Assembly (NCBI GenBank): GCA_023333565.1
Contig: JAJKFH010004158.1
Coordinates: 620,001-684,000, forward strand
Direction of reading: 5' to 3'
Source: Puffinus mauretanicus
Lineage: Eukaryota > Chordata > Aves > Procellariiformes > Procellariidae
DNA: 64,000 nt
Positions within the stretch are counted from its first letter, which is position 1. The number at the start of each line of letters is the position of its first letter. Under the pieces are notes generated by a model. That model was not told the origin of the DNA. It did no database searches and saw nothing but the letters and a program-made list of their open reading frames with translations. Position numbers and translations under genes: made by a program. Below are positions 48,701-63,000 of the stretch, in pieces.

Positions 48701-51700
48701 TCAGATAAAGGATATCGGGCACTTCCAGTAAACCGCTTGGCACCTATCCACATAGTAAAATAAAGCCCATGAAAAATATTTTGTGGAATACATTCAGGTG
48801 ATGAATTAAGGAAGCGAATCGGCTCATGAACACTGCAAATGCAAATAAAGAGGTTAAATTTATCAAACGAATCACCCATTTGATACAGGATTACTTAACT
48901 AAGGGCTAACTTACGATTCCTTTGCTCACACCGAGGACTGCTTCAGCCCCAGTGAAGTCTGCCGTATTAAGTGGAGAGGGCGATGCTTCTCAATACCAGT
49001 ACAGAAATTACAATCTCTGCTTAAGAGTTCACTCACGTATTAGTGCAGGGATCTGCCTTTTTAATACAAAGCCCTTCATTCAGCCATTTAGACAGTTTCC
49101 AATTTGATTCCAAGCCTGGTAGATCTCTTAACAATGAATTTCCTCTGTAATTGTAATATATTTGCACATTTATGCACAACTAGGATGCTGTGTATCCTCC
49201 TGAAGTAACAGGAGGATTAATGTAAGACAGTAGCTTTTATCCATATGCTTTGGGTAGGGGCGACAGTGTTTTCATCAACCAGGATAAAAGCAGAAACCAC
49301 ACTAAAATAGCATAACCTGGAATAGAGAGGAGAGAAAGTTTTTTCAACATGAATCAATTTCTGTCTCTTTTTCCTAATGCCAACTGATATGGCTCAAAAA
49401 AAAAAATGAACAAGCTCTTGGGCTCAGCATCCTTTCATTAGCTCTGAAAGGACACGGAGTCTAAAAGCTTGCATCTTCCATCTATCAATTGGTCTAATAA
49501 AAGTGCAAACCTGTCCTCTCTCTAACAATTTTAGCGATGCTTTAGTGAAGTAATTTTGTTACTCTGTTTAAAGTAGTAAGAATGTAATATAACCTCGAAT
49601 GCTGCAGCTTCACAGTACGTACCCTTTATAACCCTTATTTTTTTCTAAAGAACATTTTCAGAAAAAATGATTCCCCTCTCCAATCCACTGATAACAGGTG
49701 GTAGAAATACTTTAAGCATTACAATTTAAGATAAACCTCTCATAATATACAACAGCCACCATGAAAAACAAGCATTTGCCAAAGGTCCTTACAAGATTAT
49801 CTATCTGACATATTAAGTAGCCAGGTATACACAGTATACAGGAGGAAAAAAAAAAAGGTATCTTTGCCTCCAGCTGGCAATCGTTTACAAATACTCTTAA
49901 CTTCACTCCTACGAATAGCATCCTAGAAGTACGTAACACTGTAAAGTAAATGTTGGTAAGTCTAGCTTTCCAGGGGGAACTGTTTTTATAGCATTTCCTG
50001 GTCAGTCTTATAAATATATATATTTAGCAATAAAAGTAATGCCTAGTATCTAGGCTCCATGTAGAATTCTGTTAGAAGAAACAATGAATTCCAAGAGAAA
50101 AAAATGGTACGAGTATCAGCTCCTTTCCCGGAAAGCTCACTCATAATACTAGTAGCAATGAATCCCAGCGATGTAAAAAGTACACATCTGAGCCAGAACT
50201 GCAGGCAAGAGTATTTTATTTGCCTGAAATATATGTAAGCAAGACAGTCTCTCGGATTAAGCAGAGAGAATTTCCCAACACAGCTGAAAGGAGAATGGCT
50301 GGGCTATGTCATTCCACTAGGAGAGAGGACTCGAGTGGTAAAAAGAAAAAAAAAAACCCACTGTGTGTGGCACCTAATATGTTAAAACGGTGATCCATCT
50401 TAAGCACAGAAGGTTGGTTGTTCTACAGAAACAGTCTTCTACCCCTGCTCTTTTTCTACCAGGACATACAAAAACTTCCCAGCAAAACCCCAGAGGTTCA
50501 ACAGAAAATTCTGCGTGGACCAGGACTCTTTACCTTCTAAACCAGGGCTCTTCTGGACAACCCCTAAGTCTGAGTTAAAGATTAAGCGGCGCTCCCCTTG
50601 GAGCACGCTGGCTTTGGCTCGGGTTCTGTACAGGCTACCGATTCCTGAGATTAAATCAGAAATGCTGAGACTGTGACAACTGGTCTGTTACCGAACGGCT
50701 TTGCTACACTCCTAAGATACGAAGCGACTTAGAAGTCTGCCTCTTACCCCTGTATATTGAAAGTTTGCAAATGACAAGGCTCTTGGCAGTTGTCTTAATA
50801 TCAGTACTATTACTCAACTAATTTCTTTGGCATTCCCCTCGCAAAATAGGCCTAATGATATGTTCAACTAATGGAACAATTTCCCTATATCTATATTCCA
50901 CTTACTCTAATGCACTGAGGTGTAACTCTAGCTTCATTTCATTATCACTTGACTAGCTCAAGCACTTGGATGTCTTTTTGGATTTATTAATGCACCGGGT
51001 TTAACGTAATAACTATTTATGTATATAACTCCATGAATATATTCTTCCTTCTAAGCATTTTTGTACACATCTATTAAAGTAGATGTATTTCATAATGTTT
51101 CTGAAGGCAAGACACACTTTAAAAACGTCTCAATGTTTTTCCTCTAAGCTTAAAGTAATATCTCAGTGTTATTCTCTCCTGTGACCATTCAGATAGCGTC
51201 CTATCAATTTAAATTTAGGGCAAGTCTACCCTTAAAGACTTTCATTTCACTGTATTAATAGATTCACTTAAAACCAAAACAAAACCACCAGAGTTCTGGC
51301 AATTCCTTCCACAGTCTAAATATCAGGAATTTATTGCCAAAGGTGGAGAGAGTTGCTAATTCCTTGACACAGAGCCATGTTAACTAAGTCCTCTGTGCAA
51401 GAAACCAGTCCTTCAGAGAGACGGAATATCCCTACAGTAGGAGAGACTGCTGGTAACTCGTCAAAGTCTACTACGTTAAATGCAGATGGCAATTCTCCAG
51501 AGACCAGAAAAAAGGAACAAACAGCAGACGTGATGGTCATCTGGTGATCACCATCCAGTCCTTCAGCTGATGTTCTCACCAGCAGGCTATAGGCAATGTA
51601 GGATGGGGCTGACTTCACTTGACATCTGTTGAAGTGGTGGTATCCTACAGAAAAGTGCCAATTCAAGACGGCAAAGAAAGCCTGAGACCGTATATTAAAC

Positions 51701-53993
51701 GTTACGGCACTCCTCCAGGAGAGAGACCCGGATACTGATCATTTCTCCAGGGACACTAATGCAGAGTCGTTTGGGTAGCATGTATCTTTCCTGCATCTCC
51801 CTGTCTCCTCACAAGTTGAAGATCTAAGCGACTCCTGTAAGGGCATACCAAATGCCCGTGGCGATAGCAGACATTAAAATCAGATCTCCCGAATCACTGA
51901 CTATTGACCTAACCGCAGGAAATCCTTCACTGAGTCAGGGGTAAAGTTTTAGTTGCTAAACTGGTGCCTTTTAAAAGCTCCAGCTCACCAACCAGTAGGT
52001 GCTCAGGTCCTTCTGGAAACCAGCATCATTAAGGCATATCAAAACTGGTATTCAGAATCATTAGTGATGAGAAAATGGCAGCGGGGAGCCTATGAAAATG
52101 GGTCCTAAGATCTTTTAGCAGTCTATACCAAACTGTGGCTGCTGAGAACTAAAACACCTTTCTCTGGACAGCTGTCTGTGTAAGCGTTGGATCAACCTTT
52201 TGCACAGTCACATACCTGCAAACCACTGGATTCGCTGCGCCTTAGAGGGTCTCCACCATGACCACCTCTCTATGGTCACATATCAAATTCCCAGTTTTAG
52301 TTCAAGCAAAAAAATTGTAAAAACTTCCCATGTGGGAGAACAAACATACTTTTAAAGCTATGGTACAACTGATCATCTATATAATGGGGCATAATGCAAT
52401 TATAAGCCTTTATGTAACGTGACACACCCAACCACACAGGTTCTCTGTTCAACAATGTCAGGTTTTGAAAACCCCAAAAAAGAAATAAATCTCCCATTTT
52501 CCTCTCTTTTCCCCTTTGGGCTCGCCATGCTTCAGCTCTGAATCATCTTCTTGTCTCTCAGGCTTTCAAACCCAAGTGGGCTTTACATTTATAACAACAA
52601 TACCAGGCTCTAACCCAATCCATGATTTCAAAGACCTTAACGATGAAGGTGAGTATTAATACTCTAATTTGTTGACAAATTGACACTGTAGTCTACTCTC
52701 GCTTAATCTGAAGGGCAGGGACAGAGCCAGCAACAGTAGGCAGGGTACTGCCACTTTATCCTACGCGTTGGGGTACACTGCCAAAAAAAATAAAATCACA
52801 CAATGAATGGATTAGACATGAATGCAGTCTTTGAAACGCATGTTCAATGTGCTCCAGACAAAAATATTATTAAGTGGTTAGACACCATTCTATGCCACCT
52901 GAATTATTCAATAGGTCTTTAAGTTTCAGCTGCCAATCATTGCAAACTGGAGATTACAAAGTCGTCTACAAAAAGCTTTGTTCTAGTGAGATGAGACAGA
53001 AACATCACAATTTCCATACTACCAGCCAAAGCGAAAGGAAAAAAACCGCTGTGGCTACTGTGACAACACGGTCCTGCAGAATTAATGGAGACACACGACA
53101 CACCAAAGCTCTGCTTCCTATTACTCAAACGGCCCTTTCCACCAGACAGACAGACAGCGTGGGGAGTATTTAAGCGACTGCCACTTCTGAAAAGGGTGAT
53201 AAAACAAAATACTAAAATCTGGATCTTGTCACATATAGTAGGACTGATGTCATAGAAAACAAAACAAAACGGGAGAAGGTTAGGGTTGATAAAAAAACGG
53301 AACATAGATTTCTAATGATATATGATAAAAATAAATCAGAGGCATATGGGGGGGGAGGGGGATTAACAAATTTACTATCCACCAGGTTTTCTTAAATTCT
53401 AGAAAGTAACCTCCTGTGTGAAACGTAAGATGAATGGCTAACATTTCCCAAGTGCTCCGGCGAGAGCCATCTTTCTCCCATTCATTCTTGCACAGGGACA
53501 GCTCAAGTTTAAAGTTCTCATTCAGACACAGTTGGGCTCTAACCCCTGCGGTATCTTTTCAGACCCAGAGAAACCCTACCAGCATCGTTAATGAAAGAGC
53601 AAAGCGTGTACAAAGTGCATGGAAAAGCAATATACACTAGGAGCTATACACATTAGTGCAAATCATTTTCTTCTTAGAGTCAAGACAGCCGGTGCCACGC
53701 ACCAGGTTTCGGGAGGAGATACGGATACAGCAGAGAACGAAGAGACTAGCAGTACTGAGCATACAAAAGCAGGCCTTGATTTTGCAAAAGCAGTATCCCA
53801 AGTAGTTTTACCAGTTCACAAATTTTAAATGTCTGCATTTGTCCAGGATCAGAGCCTCTATGTGCAGCTGATCTTTAAAGAAAGTTCACATTTTAATACT
53901 TGGCTTAGGCAGGGAAAGAAGAAAGGACGCCAACTGTTGGTTTTTTTGCTGCATCATTTTTTACAGTCAGATGGTACTCGATACTATACCTAC

Positions 53994-54075
53994 CTAGAGG
54001 GAAAAACTCGCCCATTTTCTTCTTGAAAATTTTGTAGTCAACCTCCAGAAAGACACAGAAGATGATGCGATCCAC
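53994..54075 (-). CDS. MACROD2: MACROD2 exon: end of the macro domain (82 bases, phase 0-1)
   Basis: Read on the minus strand, a pyrimidine-containing acceptor ending TTACAG is followed by an exon starting VDRIIFCVFLEVDYKIF and ending MGEFFPL, then the donor GTAGGT. The IIFCVF stretch is the hydrophobic last beta-strand of the macro domain, and the Lys-rich segment after it is the C-terminal helix. The catalytic ADP-ribose-binding loops are encoded by exons not in this window. The last base begins a codon completed as Asp by the next exon, giving FFPL-DDANEE, close to FFSV-DDNNEE in human as I remember it. This is the most conserved and most diagnostic exon here. A second GT four bases further along the transcript (GTAG|GTATAG) would break the frame, so the first GT is chosen. 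Confidence 0.95.
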
Positions 54076-57000
54076 CTGTAAGAAACAAAATTATTCACAG
54101 TGAAACGATCGCAAGCATAAACATTGGCAATAATAGTTAATAAAAGCAAAGAAACTTTTAAGCCAACACGCTTTTATGCTCCAGGCAAGCAAGCAAACAT
54201 CATAGGGATGCATGTTTTGACTTTATTGTGCATCTGTGTTGTAATTTATACAATAACATTTGCAATCGCAGCTCACAACTGTATTCTTTGTTAACTGCCT
54301 CCTGTTTATGCAAACCACTCTTGAGCACAGTATAAATGACTTTTGGCATTATAGATGAGTTCTGGGATGCAATGTTTGATCAAAGAGTCACATGGGGGGT
54401 TTCTAATAAGCATACAAAAGAGTAAATGGGTAAGCAAAGAGCTCTTTTTCCAATCCTTGTCCGACAAGCCTATTTGCAAAACCATTTAGTATTTTAAAAT
54501 GGCTTTAAAAGGTTTCATGCGGTTTTAATTTACATGAAATCACTTACTCTTGCTATAATACAAGCAGAATGCAGCAAAACCAAAAGCTGATTAGATGACA
54601 GGTAGCACATGGGGTAAATAAAACATTTAATATGCCATCTACTTAGTGAGGCTGAGCATATCAATGAAACCACAGCCCATAATGTATGCGCCACCCACCA
54701 ATGTTTTCAAATAAATTGTTTGGGAGATCATTGTATGTGAAAGGCTTTTCTAAAAGAGACCAAAAAAAAAAAAAGCCAAAGAAAATAGAAACCAAACAGA
54801 ATTCCAAAGCCTTTAAGATTGAAAAACACTCACGCTGGACTTCACTCTAGCCTTACTATTTCTTTGTTTTATCTGTTTGCGTAGCCCAGCACAAATCGCC
54901 TCTGCAGCCAAAACCCAGCTCCAAGAGGGAGCTGTGGAAGTCAAAAAGACCCTCCCACGGCTGAGCTGAGGGACCCGCAACCCCATAATCAAGTTTTTCT
55001 CTGAAGTGCGTGAGAGCTTAACCAGGAAGGGATGAAGCCCAAGCAATAGGAAATTCAGCATCTTGGCTGGTATTATGCTGTCCTCGCGTCTCCATGGGCA
55101 ATAAGCCGATCTGCCGTAGCGGAGCTCCTCAAGAGCGCCTTTGCACATGCTAGAAAAAGCACCAGCCTCCCCCCCGCAGGGAAACCGGCGGGAGGAACGC
55201 TCTCAAAAAAAATGCCTTCATTCCCTTATCTTCAGTAGAAAACGCTGTCCTTTTGCTAGAGCTGCTCTTCGAAGCAAAGTACACGTCTTGGCTTCAAAGA
55301 TACCAGTATAATGAGCAGCTCGGGACGTCATTTTAGAGCTCATTTTGGAGCAGCCTGGTAGAATGCAGAATGGAACGAGAGCAGGCAATAATCAGTTATG
55401 CTGGAAAACGCAAGTAGTTGCGATCAGGGACATCTCTGAATCAAAGCTGACTACAAAACCTGAAAGAGCAAACTAGGTAGGAAATATGAGACTGAAGGTA
55501 CAGGTTATGTGGGTGTTAAGGAAGAAAGAGGCTTGTGAGCAGGAGAGAAAGCAGCAGGGCAGAGCTTGGGCGGACGCTGCTTGCCGGGGAAGCATATTGG
55601 CAGATTTGTGAGCAAGAAACCTGCCTGTTGCTGTCTGCTCATGTGATGTGCACAGAAACAAGCTGTTCAGTGCAGCCCTCGTAAACAAACCAGGCTAGAC
55701 CTTAAAAATATGCTGGACTGTGTCATCAGCTGCTCTTCACAAGGGATGTAACAAAGAACCCAAATCCTGGTTAAGCGCTCAAGCCAAAAAGCCATACTCA
55801 TCTGCGTACTCACAAATTTATAATGTAAAGCACCGCTGGCAAGCGATGCCGCATTTTACCTATATGAGAGTTTCCACCTAAGTAAAGTTGTGCGTTTTCG
55901 GGAGGGAAGCTTTAGACAGTGAATGCTTAAATTACATTTACTGTGAAAATTGGTTTAGGATAGTGCTGGGGCGATGCTAGATTGTCATCTACTATCTCCG
56001 CCTCCCGAGCGAAGCAGGTATTCAAGCATTACCGTGATAGGCCCAATATGTGAACCAGGACAGACAAAAGAGCAAGGATGGAAACTTATAAACCAGAGGA
56101 AGGATTACATTCCCATGCAGAGAAGTTGTGAGTCATCTCGCTCTCCATATAGTCTCATATCCTCTGCTATAAATACTATAGACGTTTCCCTCATTTTATA
56201 TCGTTCAACTTCTCAAGGTGTTCCCTTTGCTTTTATTTCTTCCGTGCAGTTGACAATGATAAAACTTCTGCAATCCTGAGAATTTCTCCTACTTCTAATA
56301 TAATTCCTTAATTTAAAGATAGGGAATCTCTCTAGAAACGGCAGACTATTTCAAAATTTCTAGCCTCCTGACTGTATACATCCTATATATAAACCTGTTC
56401 AATTCCTTCTTGGTGTGAGGAAAAGTGCTCTATTTTTAAGTATGCATAAGATATTGTGATGACAGCTGAAATCCTGTGTTTATCTGATTGAATGGCATGT
56501 GTTGGCAGATAGTAAATCTGAAATTAAACCTTATTCTACCATCCTGCCAGTCATTGACTATTTTATCTAATACCCCCAGCTAAAATAACTCAAAATTAGG
56601 TATGGGAAGTAACCCTTGTCCTCACTGTTCCCGCTCCAGCTACAATAAGCAAAGGTTTAATCCAAGTGACTCCAAACTTGCCTTGCCTGCTGGCTCACAA
56701 AAGCTCAGCAGGCCTTTCGGGATGCACACTTACGAAAGCCGCTCCTTATTCAAAGAGGAAATCTCTCCTCTCGTGTGGCTAGGAAATGCCAACTTGATCA
56801 GAGGTTTCATGCCGCCCCTGTACAGGGGGCAGGCAGGAGCCCCCAGGCACTCCCCCTGAGCGTGCCCAAGGAGCCCCCGGCACCTTTTGTAGGTGCCTGG
56901 CTCCTCCACAGCCGACCAAGCACCGCTCAACTGCCGCAGAGGTTTAAAAGGGCTGCAAGTTGAAGGTATTAAAGCTCATCCTTGATTGACAGCTCTTTTT

Positions 57001-60000
57001 TGGAGGCCGGTATTAAAATCAACCATCCCCTGTCAGAGCCTGATTAAATTCTGCTCGCTTCACAGCTATGAATAGGTGGATCAAAGAACCCCAAAATTAA
57101 GAGCGCCGCAACACAGGAAGAAGGGAGTTAAATTGCATGAGCTGTTCACTTAGTAGGCAGCTTCACAGCTCAAGGCTGCGAGTACGTTGATTTTTTTTTT
57201 AGTTTTTTTTTTTTTCCTTGGGCCCTGCTCTCCTTGCCAGGCTCCATTTAATTTTGAGGGGGATGTCTTCCCAGTGGTTTTGTTAGCTGCACCTGATAAG
57301 GATCAGTAAACTTCTGGGGCTCTGCATGGCTCACAGGACTCAGGCTGTTTTGCAGTAGAATGGACCCAGAGTCAGCCATCAACGCCAGGATTTTACATGG
57401 ATGCAGCCAAACCTCGTGAACCGAAAACCCCTGCGCTGGGTATAAAAGCACTGTTGGTCTTAGCAGCAACAGCGTTGATCTTGATACAAAGAAGCTAGCA
57501 AAAATATTTCCTCCTGTTGTGTTCAGTGGGGTTTTGTTTGTTTGTTTGTTTTTTCCCCAGTGAATTTGAGAGCACTTTGCATCTAGTGAGTTTTAAGTAT
57601 ATTTGTGGTTTAAGCACCTTGGGTTAGCTCACCCATAGACCGCTAATGGCCTAGAATAGCTCCATGGGAGGCGGGGGCAGGCGGGTGCTCAGGGACTGCA
57701 CTGTCACCGCAGCACGGAAACGATGAAAAGCTGCCGAGGGTCCCACAAACCGCACAGCAGAGCTGGGAGCTGCACCCCTCTGCGGCAGCCGAGCTCCACC
57801 GAGGAGCCACCGCCAACCAGAGGCAGCTCTGCCCACCGAGGCAATCGGAGCAAGAAGGTGGACATGCACCACTTGGGGAAATGACCACAAGCCTCGTCGC
57901 ATCCAAAGCCACAATAAAACAAGAGTCTGCTTTCTGGCAACTTTACACCCTTTTTTATGGGTTCTTTGAGACGGAAAAAAGCCCTGCCTTCCCAGCAAAC
58001 TAAAAGTACACGCCAAGGTCCCTAAAGGGCCCTTCCCTCTACTGCAGCGTGGGGGAGGACGCTGCATATGTATGCACGCATCTGCGCGTGCAGCCACTGA
58101 TTTAGGAGGAGTTTATACTCTACAGCTGTACCTAATATACATTTTAGGATCAAAAATGTCTCTGTTTTTCTCTCAGCTCTTTTGCTGTAGCCTCTGGCAG
58201 GTTATCCGATTCCTCTGACTTAATTGCCCTATCTGTTTGGGGGACAGTAAGACTTAGTCGTGCACTCGCTACAATGAGGTATGGCCAAGCACAACCCACA
58301 GGACATGCCAAATGTTGTCATACGTACAGCCGTATGTATACCCAGGTGCCAAGCTGTACAAATCAAGCACAGATTTGAAGCAGAAAACTGTTCAAAAGAC
58401 ATTCTAGACTATCTAATGACTGTTTCCATGTCATTACCACCTTGTGTCCTAAAAAAAAAAAAAAAAACCAACTCGCAACAAAAATAAACCCAACTGCATT
58501 TCAGCACTCCAAAGTACTTCACGTGTATCCCCAGTACCAAGACATTTACCCAGCGGGCAGTGACTGCTTTTTATTATATGCGACAACAAGTTTCATCATA
58601 ATTTAAATCCTACCAGAAAATACACAATAGAAAAACAATGTAACTTGCAAAAAATATTTCACAATCCCAAATCAAATTAACGGTAACAAACAACAAAGAG
58701 AATGCTCTTTGTACGTGTAGCAAATCCCCTCTTGTGAAACGCCCCTGCCTGACCCCACCAGGACCTATCGTCGTAAGGTGATGGTGAACACCAGATGCTT
58801 GCTGTAACATTTTTAGTTTATCAAACATTCTGTGGACTTAGTTCAAAACTCAGAGAAGCCAAATGGAGGCTTTTTGTTGACTTCGGCCTGCTTGGATCGG
58901 TGCCTATACTCCGTAACGCTCGAAATAACATTTGCCTCCTTACGAATAAAAGTTCTTCTGATATTCAAATTTCATTACCCTAAATATTCAGATACTTTCT
59001 CAAACACATCCTTAACGGTCACAGTTCAGAGCTGCCTGTACCCATTAAGACTCCTCGACCACAGGGCTTGTAAGGAAGAAACCCTGAACCTTCAACCGTA
59101 CCGCAATCCCACATTTTCCCGCTGTTCAGACCGCGGCTGCTCGGGCAGCCCCGCTGGCTTTCATTGCCCGACAAGGCTTCCCTTATAGATACCAGTGGGA
59201 ACAAAGCCACCTCAGTCAGGTTTCCCAGGCATGCTCTTGTGAAATCAAAATCTCAATTGTGGGAAGCAAAGAATAAGGAAGGAAAGATTTTGTTGCACCA
59301 CAGAAGCAGGCTGTGAGTGTCCTAGCTGGTCCATGCACACTGCGTAAAATTTCTTCTCTTTTTGTGGCAGGGCCTCGGTTTGCCACATCTCTCTCTCTTG
59401 CTTCTCTTCAGGGACCTCATTTTCCATCTCTCTCTTTTCTGGTTTTCTGACACAGTTCCTCCCTGCCCGGGACCGAGCTGACGCATTGAATTGACTCCAT
59501 GCAGAGGTACACTTCAAAGAGACCGACATCTGTTTCTGCCCCCTTAAAGTACTGGTAAATGATGCTCTTGATGCTCGCAGCCTCCCCTTCAGCCTACCCT
59601 CTCTGCCCCATCTGATCCTCCGGTAATCCTACTGCAACCAACTAACAGATGGAAATACCAGCTTTGTAAAATAACACAGGCATCTGCCATATCCCTCACA
59701 GCAGCTGTGATCCACTTTGCCAGAGGCGTTGCCTTTCCTGAGCGCCACGCACATCTGGCCAGCTGTCCAGATAGCAGTCTGCCTGACCGAAAAGAAAGAG
59801 CAGAGAGGACTGCATCCCACTTGGAAATGAGCCGTGGTCAAGGCCAGAAGTTTTCACGCACTCCTTCCAAAGGTGAATGCTTCAGGCCCTATAAAAACTA
59901 CTCGTTTCATAGCACTGTAAATTAAAATTCAGCCTCCTGGTATTATTACTAATTTCACAGAAACCATTAAAGCATAGAGCCTAGCTGACTGTCTGCTCCT

Positions 60001-63000
60001 TTCAGCATGACATCATGGTCTATAATTGCAGAATTACTCTCAAAAAGAACTTCAGTCAAGTATTTATGGCAAATACAAAGCTTCGGCGCCGCTTCCATCC
60101 TCATAACAAGATTTAAGCGGAGCAGAGGTGTCAGACTGGTGATTCGGTGAATTTGACAATCAACGAACTGTGTGATGATGTTCACAAAGCAATTCACCTA
60201 GCCTTAAGATCTTTACACCTGACCCAGCTTCAACCCCACTGCAGACCTGAGCCAAAACACCCCCCACTGTTTACTTGAACTTGCAGGTACCCCAGTGAGC
60301 CCAGCTTCAGGCAAACAGGCAATCTCTAGATCATCCTTCGGTCCTGCTGGTGGAAGGAGAAAGACGTACTCTCTCAGGACAAAGCTCTTGCGTTTTCATG
60401 GATTTGAGTTTTGAGATTCTTGGAATCCAAAGCAAAAGTCTAAACAAAAATCCGCATTACCGTAACCCTCCTGCAAGTAATGGTATTAATGGAGCGTTAT
60501 GGTATCACACATCAAGAGCAAATACCCGTTGAGGACTAGCTGTGAGGAAGCAACTCTTACTTAAACCATTATATTACTTAGGCAGTCATTGAAAGAAAAA
60601 ATAATACAAAACACATGAATTATAAAATGAGTTATGCTTATCACAAATAGAGTGGAATGTTTTCTATGGTGGTCTTACTGAAGTTAAAAAAAAACAGAAA
60701 CAGAAAGTTATTATTGGTGCTTTAATATCCCACTTCATGACTGAAAGCATACTTTACTTGGACTGAAAGATAATTAAAAGTCCAAAGGCAATTTAAAAAA
60801 ACACAAAACCCAAAACACAACAAAAAAACCCACCAGCAATTTATTGCAAGTTTAAAATATTAGCACAAACACCATCCCAAAGGAATGGTACATAAGGCTT
60901 TGCAGCAATCCTTGCCTCTAAAACAAAATGCAGCAGCAACACACTTAGCAATGAAATTCAAGATAAATTTAAAACACGGTCAGAACGCCTCTCCCTTCTA
61001 TTGCGCCTGTTCCTACAGCTCTGCTCGTATTCAGCAAATGAGGGCAAGTTACTCCTTGTATCACACGGGTACCAGGCACACCACTGCAGTTACCACTGTG
61101 GCACAAGCCTATCTCCATATTACTGAAACACATTAAAAACCATAATACCTTCCAGTGGAGAAGCACTTTTACCCACAGATCTCACACACAGGTAAGCGTT
61201 ACAGTCTTGTGATACTTCTGATAGATCTTTGCCTCCCGGTGGAGATTTGATATGCCCAAGGTCACAGAGAATAAGAACTAGACCAGGACCCTGGGATTTT
61301 TTTCTCCTGTTCTCTCTCAAGCAAAGATACTACAGGAAAAAAAAAAGTCCTATCAATGCAAAGTTCACGAGCTTCACTGCACACCACCAGTTTTCCTCTG
61401 GCATATCCTTTCAATGTACTCAGGTATTGTGAGAATCAATAATGATAACTCTTTTTCTTTAATACATTGGTTGTTTTTTAAAGGTTACTTATTCTCCTTG
61501 AGAGAATCCACTCTGTGCTTTCAATACCTTTTAAATACAGTGTATCATTCAAGGACAGGTAGAGCTTTCCCTTTTGGACCTGGTGACTCTTTGTGCTGAG
61601 CTGTTACTTTTTTGTACGAACAAAGCACCTGCCAGACAAGCAGAGTGGCTGTCCTAAAGAATCTGGATCTAAAATAGGAAATTATGACAACATTTTCTGA
61701 GGAATTTACAAATGGTCAGCAACAAAATTGTATGTGTCCCAGTTGCTTATATATTGCATGATCCTATGACAAATAAGACATGACAGTCCTGTAGCGCTAA
61801 TATAAACACAGGCAGACTATAAAATAACCAGTAGTTAATAGACCACATGTGGTTTTTTGCTCAACAACTAAAAGTTTTTCAGTTTCCTAAAGGTGAAAAA
61901 ACCTGTAAAATCAGCCTAGGATTTAAGGCAACGTCTCAGTATATTTCTTTTGATGGTCACTAAAACTTGTCAGGAAAGGGGCAAGAGAGTAGTTTAAAAA
62001 TGCATTTGTTTTTAGCAAGATATCCATCAATCTGCACAATTCACTTTTATGCCACACAAACACAATGACATAAAGCCCATTAATCTTTTCCAGCTTAATA
62101 CCTACTGTCCTTTGAAGATACATGTTTGGAATATCTGAAGGCGACCTCCATTTTTCACAGTTACCAGTCATAGGGCAGCTGACACAGCCAAGATAATCCT
62201 GTATTCAGCGAAACCGGGGGAATGAATGGATTCTGATGAATGTAATTTGCTATCTCAGTGACAAATGGCAAATGTGAAGAGAGGGTATGCATGCAAATAT
62301 AACTGCGTTAAATAAGGGCTTGTGAAGGATAGTACTCTGAAAATATCTGATAGGCAGTTTTACAACAACCATGTGTTTTTGAGGGGATAAATCATCGGCT
62401 TACTTAAAGTTATCATTATATCCTCATTGTGGATCTCCGTTGAATAAGGCGGTACTGTGGCATACAATCAAGCAGGGCGTTTGTAATCCCATAGGCCAAC
62501 TTTTTGCACCACGTTTTACCTTACAACATAAATTTTTCAGTATCTTTTTAGTACAATTTGAACTTAAATATCTCAAAATTCCCAATGATTATGAGAGTCC
62601 TAAGCCTGTTTGGGCGTCCGAGCTGTGGTAGACTAATTCCCAGAAGATGCCATGTTCCACTAACACCAAAAGCTCTTTGCTGGATGCCCTGAAGCTGAGG
62701 TGTCACTTTGGAAAATTCTTGTATTCTTGATGTTTTTACCGGTTTTGTTGTAGTACTGCGTAATATCTACCAATACAACTCCCACTCCTTCCCAGGGCCA
62801 GCAGGAGAATCAGCACTACTTGCTCAGAGTCCACCACTCAAGAAAAATGAATATGCTTGAAAACAGAAATGTAATCTCCTCCTTTCCATCATCTTTGTGG
62901 CTGCTGCAAGATTCTGCAGATAAAACAGCCCCAGCTTTTAAAACCACACAGAGAGACCAAGTGACAGTACCTCCTACCCTTCAGACAGGTACGAGTAATT

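Larger units (their letters stand above)
40677..53993 (-). other. MACROD2: MACROD2 intron (13.32 kb), the longest complete one here
   Basis: Separates the macro-domain exon from the acidic-tail exons. It contains the 71-base direct repeat at 41140 and 42680, an old repeat near 41290-41340, a G run near 53348, a C run near 47820 and several short A or T runs. Open frames such as 43463-44023 (186 codons) look random: no start context, splice borders or recognisable motifs. No nested gene or RNA gene was seen. Confidence 0.8.
6308..54075 (-). other. MACROD2: MACROD2 gene, partial: eight internal coding exons and seven introns
   Basis: Eight exons on the minus strand join into one open frame of 589 coding bases. 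Each has an AG acceptor and a GT donor, and phases agree at every junction (0-1 for the first exon, 1-1 for the rest). The first exon carries the end of a macro domain; the others give a Glu/Asp-rich tail. The tail matches remembered human MACROD2 at several points: a DDxNEE start, TEEKQ, SQSSxME and NQEDA followed by EEKE. Introns, in order, are about 13.3, 7.3, 12.4, 3.4, 9.5, 0.62 and 0.63 kb. Family knowledge: MACROD2 is a mono-ADP-ribosyl hydrolase found in nucleus and cytoplasm, encoded by one of the longest vertebrate genes. The promoter and N-terminal exons are beyond the right edge, and the stop codon is not securely located. MACROD1 is the alternative family member but lacks this acidic tail. 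Confidence 0.92.

Noticed and set aside
54813..55148. 111-codon minus-strand frame as a further upstream MACROD2 exon
   Set aside because: No macro-domain motif and no splice borders; the expected preceding segment of the domain is absent.
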